The notes: generated by a model from the sequence alone, not told the origin. A DNA stretch of 31,624 nt from Streptomyces lydicus (GCF_000717345.1 NZ_JNZA01000059.1:1-31624), one strand, 5' to 3'. Positions 6,855-14,736 are shown, counted from the first letter of the stretch. Translations and numbers: made by a program.

Positions 6855-7816
6855 GCGCCTCCGCCGCGGACCGGCCCGCGGGGCCGGCCGTACGTACCGT
6901 CCTCGGCGACCTCGACCCCGCGGCCCTCGGTGTCTGCGACGCGCATGACCACCTCTTCCTGCGCAGCCCCCGGCTACCGGGCCAGGAGCTGGCCGATGCA
7001 GCAGCGGCGGCCGCGGAACTGGCCGCGTTCCGTGCGGCGGGCGGCGCGTCGGTGATCCAGTGGACGCCGTACGGCATGGGCCGCCGCGCGAGCGAACTGC
7101 CGCGACTGGCACGGGAGTCGGGGGTACGGATCGTAGCCGCCACCGGGCTGCACCAGGCGGTGCACTACGCGCCCGAGGTGCTGGAACGGGTCCGGGCCGA
7201 TCTCGCCGGGGTGTTCGTCAGCGAGCTGACCGAGGGCATCGGCGGGACGGGCGTACGGGCCGGAATGATCAAGGTGGCCGGGGGATTCCACGGTCTGGAC
7301 CGGCACGCCCGGTACACGATGGCGGCCGCCGCCGAGGCCCAGCACGCCACCGGGGCGGCCATCGGCGTGCATCTGGAGCTGGGCACCGGCGCGCTGGACG
7401 TACTCGACCTGCTCTGCGGCGAGTTGGGGGTCGCGCCGGACCGGGTGATCCTCGGGCATCTCAACCGTTCGCCGGACGGCGTGGTGCACCGGAGGGCCGC
7501 CGAGGCCGGGGCGTATCTGGCCTTCGACGGCCCCTCGCAGGCCCATCATGCGACCGACTGGCGGCTGCCGGACGCACTGGCCGCGCTCACCGACGCGGGT
7601 TTCGGCGACCGGATCCTGCTCGGCGGCGACACCACCACGGCCGGCGCCCGGTCGGTGAACGGCGGCCCCGGTATGCCGTTTCTGCTGCGCCGCCACCGGG
7701 AGCGGCTGGAAATCGCCCTGGGCTCCTCCCTGGTGACGCAGTTTCTGACCGCCAATCCGGCCCGCGCCTTCGCCGCTGACTGGGCGCGTCCGGCGTCGGG
7801 GGCGCAGGTGAGCTGA
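6851..7816 (+). CDS. Phosphotriesterase-family (PTE/lactonase-like) metal hydrolase
   Basis: A 321-residue amidohydrolase-fold protein. Predicted metal ligands lie in family order: His32 and His34 in CDAHDHLF, Lys141 in GMIKVAGGF (carboxylated bridging lysine), His174 in GVHLELG, His203 in VILGHLNRSPDG, and Asp260 in LLGGDTTTAG. The family includes organophosphate hydrolases and lactonases that open acyl-homoserine or other lactones. Loops here diverge from classical PTE (CDAHDH where HEH is common, GVHLELG where ISTH-like is common, GGDTTT where SHD is common), so the substrate cannot be read off. The GTG at 6851 gives a GTGA overlap with DUF4865; a GTG at 6848 is also possible. It ends before a strong terminator at 7836-7880. 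Confidence 0.88.
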   Translation: MSASAADRPAGPAVRTVLGDLDPAALGVCDAHDHLFLRSPRLPGQELADAAAAAAELAAFRAAGGASVIQWTPYGMGRRASELPRLARESGVRIVAATGLHQAVHYAPEVLERVRADLAGVFVSELTEGIGGTGVRAGMIKVAGGFHGLDRHARYTMAAAAEAQHATGAAIGVHLELGTGALDVLDLLCGELGVAPDRVILGHLNRSPDGVVHRRAAEAGAYLAFDGPSQAHHATDWRLPDALAALTDAGFGDRILLGGDTTTAGARSVNGGPGMPFLLRRHRERLEIALGSSLVTQFLTANPARAFAADWARPASGAQVS

Positions 7817-7835
7817 GAGACGGCTGTCCCCGGTG

Positions 7836-7880
7836 CCCGGCCGCCCCTGATCCCGGCCGGGCGCCCCAGGGGCGGCCGGG
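7836..7880. terminator. Bidirectional terminator hairpin
   Basis: A perfect 14-bp stem pairs 7836-7849 (CCCGGCCGCCCCTG) with 7867-7880 around a 17-base loop. It sits in the 71-base gap between the convergent hydrolase (+) and ROK regulator (-) genes and should terminate both. No U-tract follows. Confidence 0.75.
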
Positions 7881-7887
7881 GCCGCCC

Positions 7888-9108
7888 CTACCGCCCGACC
7901 ACCGCCAGCGGGTCGTCCAGCACCGGCTGCCAGGCCAGTTCCGCCGCGCCGACCAGGCTGTTGTGGTCCAGGCTGCAGGGCAGGATCGGCACCCCGCCGC
8001 TGCGGCCCCACAGACTGCGGTCGGCGACCACCGCACGCAGCCGCTCCGGGTCGGCCTCCAGCAGGGCGCGGTGCAGCCCGCCGAGGATGATGCGGTCCGG
8101 GTTGAGGATGTTGACGAGTCCGGCGATGCCGAGACCGAGCCGGTCGATGAGCAGGTCGGCGGCGGCGCGTACGCCCGGGTCGGCGTACTCGTCGCGGAGC
8201 AGGTCGGCGGCCTGTTGGAGCAGCGAGACCTCGGGTCCCGGTTCGCGGCCCGCCGCGACGAGGAAGGCCAGCGGGTCGGCCTCGACGTCCAGGCAGCCGC
8301 GGCTGCCGCAGTGGCAGGGCGCGCCCTCGGGGTGCACCGTCAGATGGCCGACCTCCAGCGCCAGGCCCGAACTGCCGCTGTGCAGCCGCCCGTCCAGCAC
8401 CAGCGCACCGCCGACGCCGCGGTGACCGGAGGCCACGCAGAGCAGGTCGCGGGCGCCCCGGCCGGCGCCGTGGCGGTGTTCGGCGAGGGCCATCAGGTTG
8501 ACATCGTTGCCGGTGAAACCGATCTGCTCGGTGACGCCGGGGATGCCGGCGTCGGCGAGCGCGCGCAGGAAGAGTTCCCGTACGGGCGCGCCCGACGGCC
8601 AGGCGAGGTGCAGCGGGTTGAGGGCCTCGCCGTCCGGCTCCGCGACCGCGGACGGCACCGCGAGTCCGGCGCCCAGGCAGCGCCGGCCGGTCTCGCGCAG
8701 CAGGGTGGCGCCGGCCTCGACGACCTCGGCGAGGACGTGTGCCGGGTCGGCGGGGATGGTGCCGCAGCCGGGTGCGGTCGCCACGATGCGGCCGCCGAGG
8801 CCGACCAGCGCGGCGCGGTAGCCGTCGGCGTGGATCTGCGCGGCCAGTACGACCGGACCGTTCTCGGCGACGGACAGCCGGTGGGAGGGGCGCCCCTGGG
8901 AGCCGGCCGAGGCGGTGGGCCGCGAGTCGACGGTGATCAGGCCGAGCGCTTCGAGCTCGGCCGCCACCGCCCCCGCGGTCGCCCGGGTCACGCCGAGTTC
9001 CGAGGTCAGCACGGCACGGGTGGGTGCGCGGCCGGTGTGTACGAGCTCCAGTGCGGGTCCGAGGGCGCCACGGCCCCGCTCCAGCCTGGTTGTCCGAGTC
9101 TGGGTCAC
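7888..9108 (-). CDS. ROK-family transcriptional repressor
   Basis: A 406-residue ROK regulator. A winged helix-turn-helix occupies about residues 18-60 (TRAVLTSELGVTRATAGAVAAELEAL, read in parts), followed by a ROK sugar-binding domain. The N-terminal ATP motif D-x-G-x-T of ROK kinases is absent (QIHADGYRA instead). The sugar-site motif E-x-G-H is kept (Glu252 to His255), as are Asn201-Asp202 and the zinc knuckle C265-x-C-x4-C272. It should therefore sense a free sugar without phosphorylating it. The GTG start lies 17 bases from the divergent MFS gene's start, and both promoters must share that DNA. It most likely represses itself and the permease; the palindrome at 9123-9143 is the candidate site. 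Confidence 0.92.
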   Translation of the reverse strand: MTQTRTTRLERGRGALGPALELVHTGRAPTRAVLTSELGVTRATAGAVAAELEALGLITVDSRPTASAGSQGRPSHRLSVAENGPVVLAAQIHADGYRAALVGLGGRIVATAPGCGTIPADPAHVLAEVVEAGATLLRETGRRCLGAGLAVPSAVAEPDGEALNPLHLAWPSGAPVRELFLRALADAGIPGVTEQIGFTGNDVNLMALAEHRHGAGRGARDLLCVASGHRGVGGALVLDGRLHSGSSGLALEVGHLTVHPEGAPCHCGSRGCLDVEADPLAFLVAAGREPGPEVSLLQQAADLLRDEYADPGVRAAADLLIDRLGLGIAGLVNILNPDRIILGGLHRALLEADPERLRAVVADRSLWGRSGGVPILPCSLDHNSLVGAAELAWQPVLDDPLAVVGR

Positions 9109-9143
9109 CCCTCTATTCTGGCTTTGTGCCGACGCTAAACAAA
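9090..9143. promoter_or_regulatory. Divergent ROK/MFS promoter region with TTTGT-N11-ACAAA operator
   Basis: Forward: TTGTCC (9090-9095), 18 bases, TATTCT (9114-9119); transcription would start near 9126, the first base of the MFS GTG, implying a leaderless message. Reverse: a TTGTTT and CAGAAT pair about 16 bases apart also places the ROK start at or near its GTG. The inverted repeat TTTGT-N11-ACAAA (9123-9143), with inner matching G and C, covers both. ROK repressors typically use such A/T-armed sites. Confidence 0.55.
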
Positions 9144-10382
9144 ATACGGAGGGTCCTTACGCGGGACCAGGACTCCGTCACCCACGATCGACACTCCCGA
9201 ATCCTCCCGAACCCCGCATACCTCACCCGACTCCGCATCGCCGTCACCGCGTTCTTCGCCATGGACGGCTTCCTCTTCGCCGGATGGGTCGTCCGCATCC
9301 CGGCGATCAAGGCGCAGACCGGCGCCGGCGCGGGCGCCCTCGGGCTCGCCCTGCTCGGCGTGTCGGCGGGCGCGGTCGCGTTCATGATGCTCACCGGACG
9401 GCTCTGCCGGCGGTTCGGCAGCCACGCCGTGACGACCGCCTCCGCGGCCGCCCTCGCCCTGAGCATCCTGCTGCCGCCGCTCACCCGCTCCGCGACCGCG
9501 CTGGGACTGGTCCTGCTGGTCTTCGGCGCCGCGTACGGCTCCCTCAACGTCGCGATGAACAGCGCCGCCGTCGATCTCATCGCCGCGCTGCGCCGGCCCG
9601 TGATGCCCAGCTTCCACGCCGCGTTCAGCCTCGGCGGCATGCTCGGCGCGGGCCTCGGCGGGCTGATCGCGGGCCGCCTCTCCCCCACCGTCCACCTGTC
9701 GTTGCTCGCCGCGATCGGGCTGCTGGCGACGGCCGTCGCGGGACGTACGCTGCACACCCACCCGGCCCCGACGGTGCCCGAGCGGATGCCCGCGGCACCG
9801 GACCACACCCGGGCCGCCCGGCCGGGCCGCGGGCGCCGACTGGTCCTGGTCTTCGGGCTGATCGCCCTGTGCACCGCGTACGGCGAGGGGGCGTTGGCCG
9901 ACTGGGGCGCACTGCACCTGTCCCAGGACCTGGCCGCCGGGCCCGGCCTGGCCGCCGCCGGTTACGCGGTGTTCGCGCTGGCGATGACCGCGGGGCGGCT
10001 GTCCGGAACCGCGGTGGTGCAGCGCTTCGGAGCGGCCCGCGCGCTGATCGCGGGCGGGACGACGGCGGCCGCCGGCATGCTGCTCGGCGCGCTCGCCCCC
10101 ACCGCCTGGGCGGCCTGCCTCGGCTTCGCCGTCGCGGGCCTGGGACTCGCCAACATCTTCCCGATCGCCATCGCCCGGGCCGGCGAGAGCGGCGGCGCGG
10201 ACGGCGTCGCCGTCGCCTCGACGGTCGGCTACGGGGGCATGCTGCTCGGCCCGCCCGCCATCGGGTTCCTGGCCGAGGTCTGGAGCCTGCCCGTCGCGCT
10301 GACGACGGTCGCCCTGCTCGCCGCGACCGCGGCCGCCATCGCCTGCGCGACGCGCGGAGCCCACCACACGGGGCGGGCGTGA
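9126..10382 (+). CDS. MFS transporter, YbjJ-like
   Basis: A 418-residue major-facilitator permease with about 12 membrane helices. A short polar N-terminus leads into TAFFAMDGFLFAGWVVRIP, a hallmark of the YbjJ-like MFS branch. LTGRLCRRFG fits the cytoplasmic loop 2-3 motif, and LNVAMNSAAVDLIAAL, RPVMPSFHAAFSLGGM and NIFPIAIARAGE are further branch signatures. An arginine-rich loop at about 225-245 separates the two six-helix halves. The substrate is unknown; a sugar or sugar-derived compound is suggested by the divergent ROK repressor. The only in-frame start giving the complete first helix is GTG 9126, which lacks a ribosome site, consistent with leaderless translation. The stop lies in a tandem repeat (10378-10444). 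Confidence 0.88.
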   Translation: MPTLNKIRRVLTRDQDSVTHDRHSRILPNPAYLTRLRIAVTAFFAMDGFLFAGWVVRIPAIKAQTGAGAGALGLALLGVSAGAVAFMMLTGRLCRRFGSHAVTTASAAALALSILLPPLTRSATALGLVLLVFGAAYGSLNVAMNSAAVDLIAALRRPVMPSFHAAFSLGGMLGAGLGGLIAGRLSPTVHLSLLAAIGLLATAVAGRTLHTHPAPTVPERMPAAPDHTRAARPGRGRRLVLVFGLIALCTAYGEGALADWGALHLSQDLAAGPGLAAAGYAVFALAMTAGRLSGTAVVQRFGAARALIAGGTTAAAGMLLGALAPTAWAACLGFAVAGLGLANIFPIAIARAGESGGADGVAVASTVGYGGMLLGPPAIGFLAEVWSLPVALTTVALLAATAAAIACATRGAHHTGRA

Positions 10383-10444
10383 CGCATCGGGCGGTCGTCA
10401 CCCATCAGGCGGGCGTCACGCACCGGGCGGGCGTCACGCACCGG
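10378..10444. repeat. 18-bp tandem repeat across the MFS stop codon
   Basis: Three complete units (10378-10395, 10396-10413, 10414-10431) and one partial (10432-10444) follow the consensus cgtcacgcaccgggcggg. The first unit includes the TGA of the MFS gene. Unit length is a multiple of three, so expansion into the reading frame would lengthen the tail without a frameshift. Confidence 0.8.
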
Positions 10445-10532
10445 CGCATGCGCGGCCTCGGGCGCCGGTCCTGTGGGCACCGGCGCCTCCCCGCCGCCGT
10501 CGACTGTCAGTGGCGGCTGGCACACTCGTGGC

Positions 10533-11312
10533 ATGGAGATCACTGAGTTCGTCGAAACGCTGCGACTGGACGGCAGCCTGCTCGCCGACGCCGCCGAGGA
10601 GGCAGGTCTGGACGCCTCGGTCCCGGCGTGCCCCGAGTGGCAGGTGCGGGACCTGGTCACCCACATCGGGCGGGTGCACCGCTGGGCGACGGAGATCGTG
10701 GCCCAAGGAGTGCAGCAGCCGAGCGGTCCCGCGGAGGCACCTGACCTGCCCGACGAGGAACTCATCAGCTGGCTGCGCGAGGGCCATCACCACCTCGTCC
10801 TCGCGCTGCACTCCGCCCCGCGGGACCTCGACGCCTGGGCGTTCCTGCCCGCGCCGTCCCCGCTGACGTTCTGGGCCCGCCGCCAGGCCCATGAGACGTC
10901 CGTGCACCGCGTCGACGCCCAGCAGGCGGCCGGTGCGTCACTCACTCCCCTCCCCACCTCCTTCGCCGCCGACGGCATCGACGAACTCCTGACGGGCCTT
11001 CACGCCCGCGACCGCAGCGGGATCCGTACGGACGTGCCGCGTACGCTCCGGCTGCGCGCGACCGACGCCCCGGACGCCGACTGGACGGTCCACCTCTCCG
11101 AAGCCCCGCCGCGGACGGTGCGCACCCCGGCCGACGCCGGCTCCCTCTCCGGCTCCGACTCCCCGGAGCAGGGCAAGCCCGTCGACTGCACGATCGAGGG
11201 GCCGGCCGAGGAGCTCTACCTCACCCTGTGGAACCGGCGCCCGTGGGACGCCTTGACGATCACCGGCGATCGTGAACTCCCTGAGCTGTGGCGGGAACGC
11301 GCCGGCGTCTGA
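10533..11312 (+). CDS. Maleylpyruvate isomerase-family mycothiol-dependent protein
   Basis: A 259-residue protein with the DinB-like four-helix MDMPI N-terminal domain: ACPEWQVRDLVTHIGRVHRWAT (about residues 32-53) contributes the first metal histidine, and RRQAHETSVHRVDAQQA (about 117-133) contributes two more. The C-terminal half matches the MDMPI C-terminal domain with a closing ELYLTLWNRRPWDALTITGD. Family members are zinc proteins that use or are predicted to use mycothiol, the actinobacterial thiol. No gentisate or other ring-cleavage gene is nearby, so isomerisation of maleylpyruvate is not supported; a thiol transferase or stress role is equally likely. The ATG at 10533 starts the domain; an upstream frame from 10473 adds low-complexity residues only. 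Confidence 0.88.
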   Translation: MEITEFVETLRLDGSLLADAAEEAGLDASVPACPEWQVRDLVTHIGRVHRWATEIVAQGVQQPSGPAEAPDLPDEELISWLREGHHHLVLALHSAPRDLDAWAFLPAPSPLTFWARRQAHETSVHRVDAQQAAGASLTPLPTSFAADGIDELLTGLHARDRSGIRTDVPRTLRLRATDAPDADWTVHLSEAPPRTVRTPADAGSLSGSDSPEQGKPVDCTIEGPAEELYLTLWNRRPWDALTITGDRELPELWRERAGV

Positions 11313-11338
11313 CGGCCCGCCCCGCCGGGGCATCCGTA

Positions 11339-11376
11339 CGCCGGCCGGCCGGTCCCCGCTGACGGGCCGGCCGGCG
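11339..11376. terminator. Bidirectional terminator hairpin
   Basis: CGCCGGCCGGCC (11339-11350) pairs perfectly with 11365-11376 around a 14-base loop. It is placed between the convergent MDMPI (+) and response-regulator (-) genes, 27 bases beyond the former's stop. Confidence 0.7.
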
Positions 11377-11433
11377 CCCCGCTCACCACAGGGCCCGCCC
11401 CCGGCATACGGCCCGGCCGCCACCGCCCTGGGG

Positions 11434-12099
11434 TCAGCCCAGCCACCCCGGCCGTACGAGCCCCGACTCGTAGGCCAGGACGACGAGTTGGGCACGGTCG
11501 CGGGCGCCGAGTTTGACCATGGTGCGGCTGACGTGGGTCTTGGCGGTGAGCGGGCTGACGACCAGGCGGCGGGCGATCTCCTCGTTGGAGAGGCCGATAC
11601 CGACCAGCGCCATCACCTCGCGTTCCCGTTCGGTCAGTCCGGCCAGGGCGCCGGCCGCGGCCGGCTCCTTGGAGCGGGCCGCGAACTCAGCGATCAGACG
11701 GCGGGTGACGCCCGGCGAGAGCAGCGCGTCACCCGCCACCACCGCGCGCACGGCCCGCAGGAGTTCCTCCGGTTCGGTGTCCTTGACCAGAAAGCCGGAG
11801 GCGCCGGAGCGGATCGCCTCGAAGACGTACTCGTCAAGCTCGAAGGTGGTCAGCATGACGACCTTCACCTCGGACAACTCGGGGTCCTCGGTGACCCGGC
11901 GGGTGGCGGCCAGGCCGTCCAGGACCGGCATGCGGATGTCCATCAGGACGACGTCCGGGCGGTGTTCGCGGACCGCGGCCAGCGTCTGCCGGCCGTCCGC
12001 GGCCTCGGCGACCACCTCGATATCGGGCTGGGCGTCGAGAAGCGCCTTGAACCCGGCCCGGACCAGCAGCTGGTCGTCCGCGAGCAGTACCCGGATCAC
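11434..12099 (-). CDS. NarL/LuxR-type response regulator
   Basis: A 221-residue two-domain regulator. The receiver domain (1-120) has acidic residues Asp8-Asp9, phospho-acceptor Asp54 in VVLMDIRMP, Thr84 and Lys106. The LuxR-type helix-turn-helix (about 152-212) has LTEREREVMALVGIGLSNEEIARRL, given here only as its recognisable start, and KTHVSRTMVKLG as the recognition helix. It starts with GTG inside a 4-base GTGA overlap with the end of the kinase gene, so the two are co-translated. It should be phosphorylated by the kinase at 12096-13667 and then bind DNA as a dimer, possibly at the palindrome 13726-13743 in the operon's own promoter. Targets elsewhere are not visible; no ABC transporter is adjacent. 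Confidence 0.95.
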   Translation of the reverse strand: MIRVLLADDQLLVRAGFKALLDAQPDIEVVAEAADGRQTLAAVREHRPDVVLMDIRMPVLDGLAATRRVTEDPELSEVKVVMLTTFELDEYVFEAIRSGASGFLVKDTEPEELLRAVRAVVAGDALLSPGVTRRLIAEFAARSKEPAAAGALAGLTEREREVMALVGIGLSNEEIARRLVVSPLTAKTHVSRTMVKLGARDRAQLVVLAYESGLVRPGWLG

Positions 12100-13667
12100 G
12101 ACTCCTCCTCGTCCCCCTCGGGGCCGGCGCCCCGGCCCACCGTATCCGCGCCCGGATCACCGCCCCGGCCCCCCGCGGTCCGCTTCCGCCACTCCGCCCC
12201 GGCCGCCGGCTCCGACTCCGCCGGCGCGGCCGCGCCCTCTTGCGTGTCGCCGCACCGTCGCGCGCCCGCCCCTGAGCCCGGGTCCGCTGCTGCGTCCGGG
12301 CCCAGTTGCCCGCCCGCGCCTCCTTGGCCCGCGGCGCCCGCTTGGCCCTCCGCACCCGCTTGGCCCTCCGCACCCGCTTGGCCCTCGGTTCGTACGTGGC
12401 CCTCCCCGCCCGCCCGGCTCTCCACGCCCGTTTGTGCCGGGGCCAGCGGGATACGGGCGCGGACGCGGAACCCGCCGTCCGGGCGCGGTCCGGCCTCCAC
12501 CGTGCCGCCGAGCGCCGCGGCCCGCTCCCGCATACCGGCCAGGCCGTTGCCTCCGCCGGCCGGGCCGTCCGCGCCGGTGGTCGCCGGGCCGTCGTCGTCG
12601 ACCCGGATCTCCAGGGCCGCGCGGGTGTGCCGCAGCAGGACCCGGGCAGTGCGCGAACCGGAGTGCCGAACGATGTTGGTGAGCGCCTCCTGGACGATGC
12701 GGAAGGCGGCGAGGTCGGTGCCGGGCGCAAGAGGTATGGGGGTGCCCTCGGTGGTGACGTCCACCGCGAGGCCGGCGCTCCGGGCCTGCTCGACGAGTTC
12801 GGGCAGCCGGTCCAGACCGGGCGCAGGAGACCGCGGGGCGTCGCCCGGGGTGCGCAGAGTGGCGAGGACCTGACGGACCTCGCCGAGCGCTTCCTTGCTC
12901 GCGGCCTTGATCGTGGTCAGCGCGGTGCGTGCCTGCTCGGGATCACTGTCGAGCAGCGCCAGACCCACGCCCGCCTGGACGTTGATGACGGAGATGCTGT
13001 GCGCGAGGACGTCGTGCAGTTCACGGGCGATCCGCAGCCGTTCCTCGTCGGCCCGGCGGCGTTCCGCGGCGGCCCGCTCGGCCCGCGCCTTCGCCAGCTG
13101 CTCCCGGCGCACCCGTACCAGCTCGGAGAGTGCCACCACCGCCACCACCCAGACCGTGACGACGATTTCCTGGTCCCACGGGGCGGGCCCGTCGTGCGGC
13201 GGCGGCAGCCACGGGTAGAGCCAGTGGGCGGCGAGCAGGTGGACGGCCCAGACGCCGCCCAGCGCGCACCAGGCCACCGCGCGGTGTCCCGCGAGGATCG
13301 CCGCAAAGGCGCCCAGCGCGAGGGTGAGGAAGACCGGCCCGTACGGGTAGCCGGCCACAAGGTAGGCGGCGGTCGCCGCGGCGGTACCGACGGCGACGGT
13401 GCGCGGGTAGCGGTGGCGGAAGAGCAGCAGGACCCCGCCGATGACGAGCAGCGCACGGCCGACGGACTCGAGCGGAATGCGGCCGTGCGCCTGGTTGTGC
13501 CCGGCGAAACCGGAGCCGACGGTCACGAAGACCGTGACGGCCAGCGTCGAGAGCCAGGGCAGGCGGGTGCGGTGCCCGCCGCGCGGCTTGCCGGGCGGGA
13601 CCGACAGCCACCGCTCCCACACTGGGCCGAGGCAGCGCCGCGCCCACGGCGGCCGTGCGTTCTCCAT
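12096..13667 (-). CDS. Sensor histidine kinase (HisKA_3 type) with repetitive C-terminal tail
   Basis: A 523-residue kinase. About residues 38-183 hold several membrane helices with short loops, so sensing is intramembrane or at the surface. A coiled linker rich in Arg, Ala and Glu (185-212) leads to His218 in RELHDVLAHS, the phosphorylated histidine of NarL-partner kinases. The HATPase domain has EALTNIVRHS (N box), VDDDGP, and GNGLAGMRERAAALGG. After the ATPase ends at about residue 408, an unusual 115-residue Gly/Ala/Glu-rich tail begins, including repeats of GQAGAE coded by the tandem repeat at 12323-12394. It lies directly upstream of the response regulator in an operon. GTG- and ATG-type choices are limited; ATG 13667 has no clear ribosome site. 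Confidence 0.93.
   Translation of the reverse strand: MENARPPWARRCLGPVWERWLSVPPGKPRGGHRTRLPWLSTLAVTVFVTVGSGFAGHNQAHGRIPLESVGRALLVIGGVLLLFRHRYPRTVAVGTAAATAAYLVAGYPYGPVFLTLALGAFAAILAGHRAVAWCALGGVWAVHLLAAHWLYPWLPPPHDGPAPWDQEIVVTVWVVAVVALSELVRVRREQLAKARAERAAAERRRADEERLRIARELHDVLAHSISVINVQAGVGLALLDSDPEQARTALTTIKAASKEALGEVRQVLATLRTPGDAPRSPAPGLDRLPELVEQARSAGLAVDVTTEGTPIPLAPGTDLAAFRIVQEALTNIVRHSGSRTARVLLRHTRAALEIRVDDDGPATTGADGPAGGGNGLAGMRERAAALGGTVEAGPRPDGGFRVRARIPLAPAQTGVESRAGGEGHVRTEGQAGAEGQAGAEGQAGAAGQGGAGGQLGPDAAADPGSGAGARRCGDTQEGAAAPAESEPAAGAEWRKRTAGGRGGDPGADTVGRGAGPEGDEEES
12323..12394 (-). repeat. In-frame 18-bp tandem repeat in the kinase tail
   Basis: Four units at 12323-12340, 12341-12358, 12359-12376 and 12377-12394 follow cttggccctccgcacccg on the plus strand; the second and third are identical and the last is degenerate. 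Being 18 bases long, units change tail length by six residues (GQAGAE-like) without a frameshift. Confidence 0.85.
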
Positions 13668-13725
13668 GCCGTCACGCTAGACCGCGGCGCGGCGCGGCGG
13701 CGTCACCCGGACGCAGTGGCCGGCC

Positions 13726-13743
13726 GTACTCCCCCGGGAGTAC
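13726..13743. promoter_or_regulatory. GTACTCCC-N2-GGGAGTAC palindrome upstream of the two-component operon
   Basis: Two perfect 8-bp arms around CC, centred about 67 bases upstream of the kinase ATG (13667). A minus-strand TAGCGT ending 6 bases before the ATG could be the -10 of a leaderless transcript, putting the palindrome near -67, a usual activator position. It is likely the response regulator's autoregulatory site; that link is inference. Confidence 0.6.
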
Positions 13744-13794
13744 GACGCCCGGGGCGGCCGGCGGGTCAGCGTGGTCGAGGCGGGTCAGCGTGCG

Positions 13795-13852
13795 CCAAGG
13801 CGATCCGTACGGCTCGGCGTGAGCCAAGGCCGTCCGTACGGCTCGGCGTGAG
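13795..13852. repeat. 29-bp tandem duplication in a 319-bp gene-free gap
   Basis: Units 13795-13823 and 13824-13852 agree at 27 of 29 bases; the shared core is tccgtacggctcggcgtgag. The gap 13668-13986 otherwise contains the kinase promoter region, the palindrome at 13726-13743 and dispersed copies of gggtcagcgtg (near 13763, 13782 and 13984). No gene is supported there. Confidence 0.75.
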
Positions 13853-13986
13853 TCGGCGCAGTGAAGTCCGCTCAATCCGGCTCCGTGGCATCGGCACGGC
13901 CCAGCTGCTGGTGCACCACGGTTCAGTCGGGTCCATCGGGCCTGGTGGATCGGAGCGACCCAACCGGTCGACGCGGCTCGGTCGGG

Positions 13987-14697
13987 TCAGCGTGGGGTGT
14001 GCAGGCCGACACTGCGGGCGAGTTCGAGGACGGCCTGCTCGAAGAAGTCGGCACGGGCCTCGACCACCCGGTTGAACTGGCCGAAGAGCTCGAAACTGAG
14101 CAGCCCGAAGAGCTGCGCCCAGGCCCCGATGAGCCGCGCCAGCACGGCGGCGGGCAACTCCACCCCCAGTTCGGCACCGAGGGCCAGCGCATCAGCCACC
14201 ACCGGGTCGGGCAGCGGTTCCGCGGGCTCCTTCAGGGCGCCGGCGGCGTGCGCGTCGCGGACGACGCCGATCAACGCGAGACCTACCCGCGCGGCGGCCT
14301 CCGTGGTGGTGCTGGGGGCACGGTAACCGGGGACGGGCGAGCCGTAGATCAGGGCGTACTCGTGCGGATGGGCCAGCGCCCAGTCGCGCACGCCGTGGCA
14401 AAGGGCCAGCCAGCGGGCCGCGGGACGCTTGGCCTCGGGGCCGCGGAGGGAGCCGAGGGCACTCTCCGCGGCCTCGCCGAGCGCGTTGTAGGCATCGATG
14501 ATCAACGCGGTGAGCAGGTCGTCGCGACTCGGGAAGTAGCGGTAGAGGGCCGAGGAGGCCATACCGAGTGCGCGGGCGACGGCCCGCAGGGAGAGCTTGG
14601 CGGCGCCCTCCTCGGCCAGCTGCCGGCGGGCCTCGGCCTTGATGGCTTCGGTGATCTCGCCACGGGCCCGTTCCCTGGCGCCTCGGATCGCAGTCAT
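13987..14697 (-). CDS. TetR-family regulator with WHG-type C-terminal domain
   Basis: A 236-residue repressor. The helix-turn-helix spans about residues 18-65: LAEEGAAKLSLRAVARALG and the recognition helix MASSALYRYFPSRDDLLTAL. The C-terminal half contains RWLALCHGVRDWALAHPHEYALIYGSPVPGY (read in parts), the signature of the TetR C-terminal WHG domain. The ATG at 14697 places the reading start next to the shared intergenic DNA; a longer reading to 14745 would pass through an operator. It is divergent from an F420-dependent reductase, with two palindromic sites between, so it probably represses both genes. The trigger is likely a small hydrophobic or redox-active compound, which is inference. 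Confidence 0.92.
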   Translation of the reverse strand: MTAIRGARERARGEITEAIKAEARRQLAEEGAAKLSLRAVARALGMASSALYRYFPSRDDLLTALIIDAYNALGEAAESALGSLRGPEAKRPAARWLALCHGVRDWALAHPHEYALIYGSPVPGYRAPSTTTEAAARVGLALIGVVRDAHAAGALKEPAEPLPDPVVADALALGAELGVELPAAVLARLIGAWAQLFGLLSFELFGQFNRVVEARADFFEQAVLELARSVGLHTPR

Positions 14698-14736
14698 GGC
14701 GAGCAGTGTGCCAGCTTCCGGAGCACCGCACAAAAA

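Noticed and set aside
11272..12873. Long plus-strand frame opposite the two-component genes
   Set aside because: Antisense shadow of the response regulator and the kinase tail; low-complexity product.
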